A stretch of DNA of 22,993 bases, taken from NCBI GenBank assembly GCA_036264235.1, contig DATARH010000048.1, forward strand, positions 1-22,993, given 5' to 3'. Shown here one piece after another: positions 14,873 to 20,708 of the stretch; positions within the stretch are counted from its first letter, which is position 1; the number at the start of each line of letters is the position of its first letter. Source of the stretch: DATARH01 sp036264235. GTDB taxonomy: Bacteria; Pseudomonadota; Alphaproteobacteria; ATCC43930; CGMCC-115725. Both the position numbers and the translations under genes were made by a program. The notes beneath the pieces are model-generated. The model made no database searches. It was given only the letters and a program-made list of their open reading frames with translations, and was not told where the DNA came from.

Positions 14873-17344
14873 TCACGCCTCCCCAGCGATCGTGATCGGC
14901 GCCGGCGGCGCGCCGGCACACCAGCCCTCCCACATCCGCCGATACGCCGCCTCGATGTCGCGGGTGTACCGCGCCATGTCGAACAGCGGCATCCACGAGC
15001 GGCCTTCGGCCAAGCGGTGACGGAGCTGCGCCAACTGGCCGGGGTCGCGGGCCAGTTGCAGGGCGCGGGATTCGTACTCTGCCGGCGAGGCGGCAATCAG
15101 CTCGGACCGCCCAAGCGCGTGCAGCAGGCTGGCGGCGACGCGGCCCGCGAAGGTCGCTCCGGCGACGGTCAACAGCGGCAGGCCGGCCCAAAGAGCATCG
15201 CTGGCAGTCGTGTGGGCGTTGTAGGGGAAGGTGTCGAGAAACAGATCGGCGAGGCGGTGCCGCCCGAGGTGCTCGGTCTGCGGCAAGCGCGGCGCGAACA
15301 CCAGCCGCTCCGGCGCGACGCCGCGCGCCGCCGCCTCGCGACGCAAATTGCCGGCGACCAACGAATTGGTTTCGAGCAGCCACAGCACGCTGTCCGGAGC
15401 TTCGCACAGCAGCCGCATCCAGAGATCGAAGACCGCCGGATTAAGCTTGTAGCTGTTGTTGAAGCAGCAGAACACGAAACCCCCTTCGGGCAGACCGGCG
15501 GCGGCGCGCGAGGCAGGCGGCGGCGCGATCTCGCGGGTGGTGTCGCTCGGCTGATAGCAATAAGGCAGCTGCACCAGCTTTTCGGTGAAGTGCGGCTGCT
15601 GATCGGCCGGCGCGATCACCGGATCGACGATGATGTAGTCGATGAAATCGACGCCCATCGTGCCGGGATAGCCGAGAAAATTGACCTGAACCGGCGCCGG
15701 GCGGAGGGCACCGATTCGGGTCCGCGGCCGCCCGGAATAGGCGTTGAGATCGATCAGGATGTCGATCCCGTTGGCATGGATGCGCTCGGCGGCGGCAGCA
15801 TCGCCGATGCCGGTGATGTCGACGAACCGGTCGAAGGCCGCGACGAGGCGACGACGGATGTCGCTGCCATCGTCGGGCCCGTACGAATAGGCCGCAACTT
15901 CGAAGGCCGAGCGGTCGTGGCGCTCGATCAATTCGGCGAGCAGATGCGCAACCGGATGCTCCCGAAAATCCTGCGACAGGTAGCCGAGCCGGATGCGCGG
16001 TTCGGCGGATCGCGCCAGGTGTCGGAACGCCGGGTTCGTGGAGCTGAGCTTTTGGCTGTATTGCCGCGCGCATAGCAGCTGGTCGACAGGCGTCGCGCTC
16101 GCCCGGCTCAGCAGCATGAACGGCTCGACCGCGGCAACGCCCTGCTGCACCAGCGACAGCAACGCCGCCTCCTCGGCGGCATAGTCGCGCCAGTTGCAGG
16201 CCTGCGTCTTCAAATAGACGAGCTGGACATGCGCGTCGATGAAGTTCGGCCGCAGCGCGATGAACCGCTCCATAGACGCGATCGCCTCGGCGACGAGGCC
16301 GCGACCGTTCAGCGCGTTGGCGAGGCTGTAATACGGCTCGGGCAGCTGCGGCTTGCAGGCGATCGCCTGGCGGTAATGCGCGATCGCCTCGTCCTCCTGG
16401 CCGCAGGCGTAGAACGCGTTCGCCAGATTGTTGTGCGCCTCGGCGAAATCCGGGCGACGCGCCAGCGCCTCGCGGCAATAGCCGATCGCCTCGGATGGGT
16501 TGCCCTGCTCGTTCAAGGCGAAGGCGATGTTGCAGTAGCTCTCGGCCGAGTCGGGGTTGATGGCGAGCGCGCGGCGATAGTGCGTGAGCGCCTCGTCATG
16601 CTCGCCGCGCGCCAGCAGCGCGTTGCCGAGATTGTTGTGCGCCTGTGCGAAATCGGGCTGAAGCGCGAGCGCACGGCGATACTGCTCGATCGCCTCGTCA
16701 ATCTGCGTCTGCGCATAGAGCGCCATCGCGAGATTGCAGCAGAGCTCGGCATTGTCCGGCCGCAGCGCCAGCGCTTCCCGGTAATGGCGCACCGCCTCCT
16801 CGTAGTCGCCGCGCTCGTAAAGCGTCGCCGCCAGATTGTTCAGGAGGTCGGGATCGCCAGGCTTCAGCGCCAGGGTGCGGCGGTACTGCGCGATCGCCGC
16901 GTCGCGATCCCCCGACAGGTAATGCGACTTCCCAAGATTCCAGTGGGCCTCCGCCAGATCGGGCTGCAGTGCGACCGCCCGCCGATACGCGCGGATCGCC
17001 TTGTCGTAGCGGCCGAGCAGCTGGAAGACGCTGCCGAGATTGTTGTGGAAGTCGGGAATGGCGCCATTGATCGCAATCGCCCGGCCGATCAGCTCGGCAG
17101 CGGCGTCGTGACGGCCGCCCTGATGCGCGGCCAGGCCGAGCAGGTGCAGGGTTTGCGCGTGGTTCGGATTGACCGCGAGGACCCGCCGGTACAGCGCCTC
17201 GGCCCCATCAAGCCGGCCGGATTGATGATGCTGAACAGCTTCTTCCAGCAACAGGGCGAGCTCGGGCGGGTCGCCCAGACTGCCGGGCGACGGCGCGACC
17301 GCCCGGCCCTGTTTCAGCGCGGCGCGCCGCTCTTTCCGGTTCAT
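14873..17344 (-). CDS. TPR protein with GT41 (SPINDLY/OGT-type) glycosyltransferase domain
   Basis: An 823-residue cytoplasmic protein. The first third to half holds ten consecutive 34-residue TPR units plus a partial eleventh (consensus AHNNLGNAL..G..DEAI..YR.AL.L.PDFAE). The C-terminal half is a GT41 catalytic domain: LGYLSQDFREHPVAHLL, DILIDLNAYSGRPRTRIGAL, RPAPVQVNFLGYPGTMG, and THE UDP-sugar-binding stretch HTTASDALWAGLPLLTVAG. Family members add GlcNAc, or for SPINDLY fucose, to Ser/Thr of target proteins; the TPRs select the target. The frame reaches 17380 only through a TTG, so the ATG at 17344 is used, despite a poor ribosome binding site. It sits opposite to, and between, the permease and ATPase genes of the transporter. 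The substrate protein is unknown. Confidence 0.9.
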   Translation of the reverse strand: MNRKERRAALKQGRAVAPSPGSLGDPPELALLLEEAVQHHQSGRLDGAEALYRRVLAVNPNHAQTLHLLGLAAHQGGRHDAAAELIGRAIAINGAIPDFHNNLGSVFQLLGRYDKAIRAYRRAVALQPDLAEAHWNLGKSHYLSGDRDAAIAQYRRTLALKPGDPDLLNNLAATLYERGDYEEAVRHYREALALRPDNAELCCNLAMALYAQTQIDEAIEQYRRALALQPDFAQAHNNLGNALLARGEHDEALTHYRRALAINPDSAESYCNIAFALNEQGNPSEAIGYCREALARRPDFAEAHNNLANAFYACGQEDEAIAHYRQAIACKPQLPEPYYSLANALNGRGLVAEAIASMERFIALRPNFIDAHVQLVYLKTQACNWRDYAAEEAALLSLVQQGVAAVEPFMLLSRASATPVDQLLCARQYSQKLSSTNPAFRHLARSAEPRIRLGYLSQDFREHPVAHLLAELIERHDRSAFEVAAYSYGPDDGSDIRRRLVAAFDRFVDITGIGDAAAAERIHANGIDILIDLNAYSGRPRTRIGALRPAPVQVNFLGYPGTMGVDFIDYIIVDPVIAPADQQPHFTEKLVQLPYCYQPSDTTREIAPPPASRAAAGLPEGGFVFCCFNNSYKLNPAVFDLWMRLLCEAPDSVLWLLETNSLVAGNLRREAAARGVAPERLVFAPRLPQTEHLGRHRLADLFLDTFPYNAHTTASDALWAGLPLLTVAGATFAGRVAASLLHALGRSELIAASPAEYESRALQLARDPGQLAQLRHRLAEGRSWMPLFDMARYTRDIEAAYRRMWEGWCAGAPPAPITIAGEA

Positions 17345-17455
17345 CGCCGACGAAAATATCGCCGCCCCAGCGCCTGGCAAAGGACGATCGTAGCGAGGAC
17401 CGGCGGTGATGAGCTATTGGAATGGTCCGTTTCCTGCGGGGCCGGCCGCGTCGCC

Positions 17456-18253
17456 ATGCCGCCAATGATCGAAATCGACGAGCTGTGGAAATCGTTCGGC
17501 GCGGTCGAGGTGCTGAAGGGCATCTCGCTGCGGGTCGAGCGCGGCGGCGTTGTCGCGGTGATCGGCCCCTCGGGCTCCGGCAAATCGACGCTGTTGCGCT
17601 GCATCAACCTGCTGGAAACACCCGATCGTGGCGACATCCGGGTCGGCGACCGCCGGATGAGTTTTGGCCCAAAAGGAGCCGGCGGCCTGCGGGTGCGGGC
17701 GCGCGACCGCGAGCTGGCGGCGTTCCGCGCCGCGACCGGCATGGTGTTCCAGCATTTCAACCTGTTCCCGCACATGACGGCGCTCGACAACGTGACCTCG
17801 GGGCCGGTCATCGTGAAGAAGACGCCGCGGCGGGAAGCCGCCGAGTTGGGACGCGAGCTGTTGGCGAAGGTCGGCCTCGCCGACAAGGCCGACAGCTACC
17901 CCTCCCATTTGTCGGGCGGACAGCGGCAGCGCGTCGCGATCGCCCGGGCGCTGGCGATGGGGCCGGCCGTGATGCTGTGCGACGAGGTTACCTCGGCACT
18001 GGACCCGGAGCTGGTCGGCGAAGTGCTCAGCGTCATCGAGGGCTTGGCGCGCGAAGGGATGACGATGGTCATCGTCACCCACGAGGTCGCGTTCGCGCAT
18101 GAGGTCGCCGACGCGGTCGCCTTCATGAGCGACGGGGTGATCGTCGAGATGGGGCCGCCGGCGCAGGTGCTGGAGCGGCCGGAGAATCCGAGGACGCGGA
18201 ATTTTCTGGCGCGATTTCACCGCTTCATGGGGAGCTATTCGGCTACGGGTTGA
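17456..18253 (+). CDS. Polar amino acid ABC transporter ATP-binding protein
   Basis: A 265-residue ATPase of the GlnQ/HisP group that powers the permease at 14195. All motifs are intact: Walker A GPSGSGKST, Q-loop FQHFNLFPHMT, signature LSGGQRQR, Walker B VMLCDEVTSALDPE and switch His in VTHE. The order and length are normal, with a slightly long insert (GPKGAGGLRVRARDREL) before the Q-loop that many members share. A second in-frame ATG at 17465 (MIEIDELWKSFG) is an equally good start; no strong ribosome binding site is seen for either. The large open frame upstream is antisense of the glycosyltransferase gene. With the binding protein and permease it makes a complete importer, but it must have its own promoter or a long read-through transcript. 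Confidence 0.95.
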   Translation: MPPMIEIDELWKSFGAVEVLKGISLRVERGGVVAVIGPSGSGKSTLLRCINLLETPDRGDIRVGDRRMSFGPKGAGGLRVRARDRELAAFRAATGMVFQHFNLFPHMTALDNVTSGPVIVKKTPRREAAELGRELLAKVGLADKADSYPSHLSGGQRQRVAIARALAMGPAVMLCDEVTSALDPELVGEVLSVIEGLAREGMTMVIVTHEVAFAHEVADAVAFMSDGVIVEMGPPAQVLERPENPRTRNFLARFHRFMGSYSATG

Positions 18254-18279
18254 AGCGCCGCCGCTCGATGCCCTCACCC

Positions 18280-18302
18280 GCCTTTGGCCTTTGGCCTCAG
18301 GC
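18280..18302. terminator. Hairpin between convergent genes, possible weak bidirectional terminator
   Basis: GCCT (18280-18283) pairs with AGGC (18299-18302) and GGCC (18286-18289) pairs with GGCC (18293-18296) around TTT. It contains a tandem TTTGGCC. No T-run follows on either strand. It lies between the ATPase stop and the stop of the small membrane protein gene, in a CCCTCACCCG...CACCCTCTCCCGCA context that resembles common intergenic repeats of these bacteria. Confidence 0.35.
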
Positions 18303-18331
18303 ACCCTCTCCCGCAGTGCGTGCGAGGGGCT

Positions 18332-18562
18332 TTATTTCGGAGTTGCTCCCGTGGCCGGTGCGTCGACGATTCGGGTCACCTGCGGGATGCTGTCGATCAG
18401 GCGCTGGCTGAACAGCATCGTCGCGTCCAGCGTCGCCAGCCCGATCGCAACCAGGACCAGCAGCACGTTGAGATCGCCGGCGAGACGATCGAGCCGCTGC
18501 AACCATTCCTTGCGGGCGAGCTGACGACCGTATGCGTTTCGCGGCGAGGGCCCTTTGCTCAT
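18332..18562 (-). CDS. Small single-span membrane protein (76 aa), unknown function
   Basis: I do not recognise this protein. It has a basic N-terminal third with an amphipathic segment (WLQRLDRLAGDLN, residues 20-32), one hydrophobic span at about 31-50, and a short tail ending in TGATPK. The positive N-terminal part predicts it inside the cell. The ATG at 18562 is preceded by TAGGAGGAG, purine-rich but very close. The product is clearly related to the 63-residue protein at 18716-18907: 14 of 27 aligned residues match over the amphipathic segment and span. This relation supports coding, since other frames across the same bases are also open. A candidate promoter lies at 18629-18656. Confidence 0.72.
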   Translation of the reverse strand: MSKGPSPRNAYGRQLARKEWLQRLDRLAGDLNVLLVLVAIGLATLDATMLFSQRLIDSIPQVTRIVDAPATGATPK

Positions 18563-18612
18563 CTCCTCCTACCCGCCACCCCGTGCAGAGTTTCGGGGCG
18601 GTCCCAAAGCCA

Positions 18613-18656
18613 ATCGGTACTTCCGACCGATATATTGCCGATGCTGCAGTGCACAA
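18613..18656 (-). promoter_or_regulatory. Candidate promoter and operator-like palindrome before the 76-aa membrane protein gene
   Basis: On the minus strand TTGTGC (18651-18656), a 16-base spacer and TATATC (18629-18634) resemble -35 and -10 boxes. A perfect 6-base inverted repeat, ATCGGT/ACCGAT (18613-18618 and 18626-18631), overlaps the -10 box and the expected start site, where a repressor could bind. The 153 bases between the two small membrane genes hold nothing else I can support. Confidence 0.4.
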
Positions 18657-18715
18657 CCAGTCGGCGACACAGGTCAGCCATGCATACCTATTTGCACGGT
18701 TTTCGAGCAAGGGGT

Positions 18716-18907
18716 TCAGTGCAGGGCAACGACGACGCCGGGCAGCGGCGGCAGGGCCTCGGCCACCCGATGAGCGGCGAACACCAGGTCGAGCGCCCCC
18801 AAGCCGAAGGCGAAAACGATCAGTACGTCGTTGAGGTGGCCGGCGATGCGCTCAAGCCGGCGCAGCACGAACCGGGGATCATTACGATAAGACCGGAGAA
18901 ACAGCAT
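18716..18907 (-). CDS. Small single-span membrane protein (63 aa), paralogue of the 76-aa protein
   Basis: Not a family I can name. The sequence has a basic start (MLFLRSYRNDPRFVLRRLER), an IAGHLND turn, and a hydrophobic span at about residues 25-46, ending PLPGVVVALH. It shares the pattern LxRLxRxAGxLNxxL and AxGLxxLD with the neighbouring 76-residue protein. The frame stays open to 19123, but the ATG at 18907 is chosen: GGAG lies seven bases upstream, the paralogue begins at the same place, and a sigma-54 promoter sits just upstream at 18943-18958. The gene is divergent from the coiled-coil/response-regulator pair. The arrangement hints at a membrane-linked, inducible function, but nothing more can be said. 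Confidence 0.72.
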   Translation of the reverse strand: MLFLRSYRNDPRFVLRRLERIAGHLNDVLIVFAFGLGALDLVFAAHRVAEALPPLPGVVVALH

Positions 18908-18942
18908 AAGGACGCTCCGTTGCGGTGCCGTCACGCTGCACC

Positions 18943-18958
18943 GCAAACGTCGTGCCAA
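18943..18958 (-). promoter_or_regulatory. Sigma-54 (RpoN) promoter before the 63-aa membrane protein gene
   Basis: Minus-strand TTGGCACGACGTTTGC matches TTGGCACG-N4-TTGC at all twelve specified positions, with GG and GC ten bases apart. The predicted start falls about 24 bases before the ATG at 18907, leaving room for the GGAG site. A 12-base match in 23 kb on two strands is expected by chance about 0.003 times under equal base use. No enhancer site or activator gene was identified. Confidence 0.7.
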
Positions 18959-18985
18959 GGACCGGCATGCCTCCGCGAGCATTTG

Positions 18986-19011
18986 GGAACGCAGCCGCAG
19001 CGATCCTGGTT
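18986..19011 (+). promoter_or_regulatory. Possible EcfG-type stress promoter before the coiled-coil/response-regulator pair
   Basis: GGAAC (18986-18990), 17 bases, then GGTT (19008-19011) is one base away from the GGAAC-N16/17-CGTT pattern of alphaproteobacterial general stress promoters. The expected start is about 25 bases before the ATG at 19045. The 9-base word TTGGGAACG also recurs at 18983-18991 and 19019-19027, so the first copy could instead be part of a regulator-binding direct repeat. Confidence 0.35.
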
Positions 19012-19044
19012 CAGATAGTTGGGAACGTCCGCAGAGAACGGCCG

Positions 19045-19224
19045 ATGCCGCGATTCCAGCACGTGCAGTCTCTTCGAGAGCGCGCCGAACGATTGCGGGA
19101 GATGGCCGCACATCGGACGGCATTCTCCGATCAGCTGCAGGAACTGGCTCGGGAACTGGAAGCGAAAGCAGACGAACTGGAACGCGAGCTCGATCTCAGG
19201 ACGGCCCTGACCGATGGTCTCTAA
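19045..19224 (+). CDS. Small coiled-coil protein (59 aa), unknown function
   Basis: A highly charged helical protein with heptad-like Leu/Ala spacing (LRERAERLREMAAHR, then LQELARELEAKADELEREL). Short proteins of this style are frequent in Rhizobiales and have no firm function. The ATG at 19045 follows GAGAA and begins the helical part; the in-frame sequence before it is irregular and overlaps the promoter region. It overlaps the response-regulator start by 11 bases, so the two are probably made from one message. It could be a partner or modulator of that regulator, which is inference from gene order alone. No signal peptide or membrane span is present. Confidence 0.65.
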   Translation: MPRFQHVQSLRERAERLREMAAHRTAFSDQLQELARELEAKADELERELDLRTALTDGL

Positions 19225-19588
19225 ACCACGCATACTGCTGGTCGACGACGAACGGGCGATCCGCGATCTGCTGGCCAATGTGCTTTGGGATGGGGGTTAC
19301 GCGATCGACACCGCCGGCACGGCCGCCGAGGCAATGGACTGCCTGGACCGATCTGCCTACTCGGTCGTCATCACCGATTGGCGGCTCCCCGACGGCGACG
19401 GGCTGCTGATTGCCGACGCCGCGGCACAGATGGGCGCTGAAACGCTGCTGATGAGCGGCTACCTGTTCCAGATGCCGGGCGGCCGCGCCGAACAGCACGA
19501 GACCTTGATGAAACCGGTCCGGCCGAGCGAGCTTCTGGCCGCCGTCGAAGACAAGATCAGAGAAAATCGGGTGACCGGTCCGCGCTGA
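19214..19588 (+). CDS. Stand-alone response regulator receiver protein
   Basis: A 124-residue single REC domain without an output domain. It has the acidic pair Asp11-Asp12 (ILLVDDERAIRDLL), the phospho-acceptor Asp55 in VVITDWRLPDGDG, the switch Ser81 in LLMSGY, and Lys100 in LMKPVRP, so it should be phosphorylatable. Such proteins pass phosphate in phosphorelays or bind partners directly. No histidine kinase is in the window. The ATG at 19214 lies inside the end of the coiled-coil gene. The stop at 19588 is one base from the stop of the convergent dioxygenase gene. Its divergent neighbours are small membrane proteins behind a sigma-54 element, but a REC-only protein cannot itself activate sigma-54. 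Confidence 0.92.
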   Translation: MVSKPRILLVDDERAIRDLLANVLWDGGYAIDTAGTAAEAMDCLDRSAYSVVITDWRLPDGDGLLIADAAAQMGAETLLMSGYLFQMPGGRAEQHETLMKPVRPSELLAAVEDKIRENRVTGPR

Positions 19589-19589
19589 C

Positions 19590-20552
19590 CTACGCGACCG
19601 CGCCGAGGGCGGCGAGGCGGCGCTGCGCGTCCATGACCGTCGATTGCGGCGAGGTCGCCACGGTCAGGCGGAAATCGAAGGTTGCGCGCAGGAACGGTCC
19701 GGTGATGCCGAGCTTTGCCGCCTCGGCGTCGGGCGTCTCGTGGCGGGAGAAATCGCAGATCAGCGAGTCCTTGACCGCGAACACCGCGTCGCTCCGCAGG
19801 TATTCGTCGGTACGATCGAAGATGTGCGTGGTGACCGGCTCGTAACCCTCGGCCGAAACGACGAAATGGATGTGCGCCGGCCGCCAGGGATGCAGCCCGG
19901 TCGCCTTCAGCATGCGGCCGACCGGCCCGTCGGACGGGATCGGGTAGTTGACCGGCCGCACCGTGCGAATGAGGTAGCGGCCCTCGGCATCGCTGCGGAA
20001 TTTACCGCGCATGTGAAGCCCGTCGAGGCTCTCGTCCTGGGCGTCGTAGAGGCCACTCGTTTGGGTTTGCCAGACATCAAGCAGCGCACCGGCGATCGGC
20101 TTTCCGCCGAGATCGAGGACGCGGCCGGAGACCAGGGTTGGAGTGCCGGTCGTGTCGCGATGCGCGATATTGCCGCCGGCCGGCAACTCCGGCGCGCCGA
20201 GCCGGTGGAATGGCCCGAACACGGTCGATTCCGTCGCGCCGTCGGGTTTGCCGTGATCGATTAGGTCGACCACCATCGAGACGCCCAGCGTGTCCGAGAA
20301 CAGGATGAATTCCTGGCGCTTGTCGCTGCACATCTTGCCGGCCTCGGTCAGGATCTCGATCGCCTGGAACCACTCGGCCTCGGTCAGCTGCACCTCCTTA
20401 ACAAAAGCGTGCAAGTGGTTGATCAGGCTCAGCATGATCTGGCGCAGCCGCGGGTCGGGGGTGCCGGAAAACCGCGCCAGCACCTCGGCGGTGATGTCAG
20501 CTTCGGTCTTGTTGCGTCGCGCGCCATTGGCGCCATTCGGTGATTCGGCCAT
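19590..20552 (-). CDS. Intradiol ring-cleavage dioxygenase (hydroxyquinol/catechol 1,2-dioxygenase type)
   Basis: A 320-residue non-haem Fe(III) enzyme that cleaves catechols or hydroxyquinol between the hydroxyl-bearing carbons, feeding the beta-ketoadipate route. The iron ligands are visible as Tyr169 (SGLYDAQ), Tyr203 (VNYPIPSDGPVG), His227 and His229 (RPAHIHF). The long N-terminal helical domain (residues 20-110, with INHLHAFVKEVQLTEAEWFQAI) is the dimer domain of catechol and hydroxyquinol dioxygenases, and excludes the shorter protocatechuate type. Overall wording seems closer to hydroxyquinol 1,2-dioxygenase, but this is a judgement. The ATG at 20552 has GGAGG at eight bases, and a TATAGT box lies at 20584-20589. 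No maleylacetate reductase or regulator gene adjoins it. Confidence 0.9.
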   Translation of the reverse strand: MAESPNGANGARRNKTEADITAEVLARFSGTPDPRLRQIMLSLINHLHAFVKEVQLTEAEWFQAIEILTEAGKMCSDKRQEFILFSDTLGVSMVVDLIDHGKPDGATESTVFGPFHRLGAPELPAGGNIAHRDTTGTPTLVSGRVLDLGGKPIAGALLDVWQTQTSGLYDAQDESLDGLHMRGKFRSDAEGRYLIRTVRPVNYPIPSDGPVGRMLKATGLHPWRPAHIHFVVSAEGYEPVTTHIFDRTDEYLRSDAVFAVKDSLICDFSRHETPDAEAAKLGITGPFLRATFDFRLTVATSPQSTVMDAQRRLAALGAVA

Positions 20553-20583
20553 GTGGGAGTCCTCCGCTCGGGGTTTTGCCGCG

Positions 20584-20589
20584 ACTATA
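20584..20589 (-). promoter_or_regulatory. Candidate -10 box of the dioxygenase gene
   Basis: Minus-strand TATAGT lies 32 bases before the dioxygenase ATG, in the 156-base divergent gap. No clear -35 box stands 16-18 bases upstream, so an activator may be needed. On the plus strand a TATTAT at 20662-20667 could serve the TIR gene. Confidence 0.3.
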
Positions 20590-20708
20590 GCCGAAACCGG
20601 GCGTGGGCGCTGATCGAGCGCATTCTATTCACCATTTCTCTGCAGCATCGCGGCCCGCCTGTATTATGTCCGGAGGCAAGTCCGTTACCTTCAACTCGTC
20701 GGGGCCCG

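Noticed and set aside
16229..17455. Upstream extension of the ABC ATPase frame by about 400 residues
   Set aside because: It is the mirror of the TPR repeats on the other strand; the ATPase starts at 17456 or 17465.
18284..19018. 244-residue plus-strand open frame across the small-gene region
   Set aside because: It covers two minus-strand paralogues and both promoter regions, and has low-complexity sequence with no start signal. The paralogue similarity favours the minus-strand reading.
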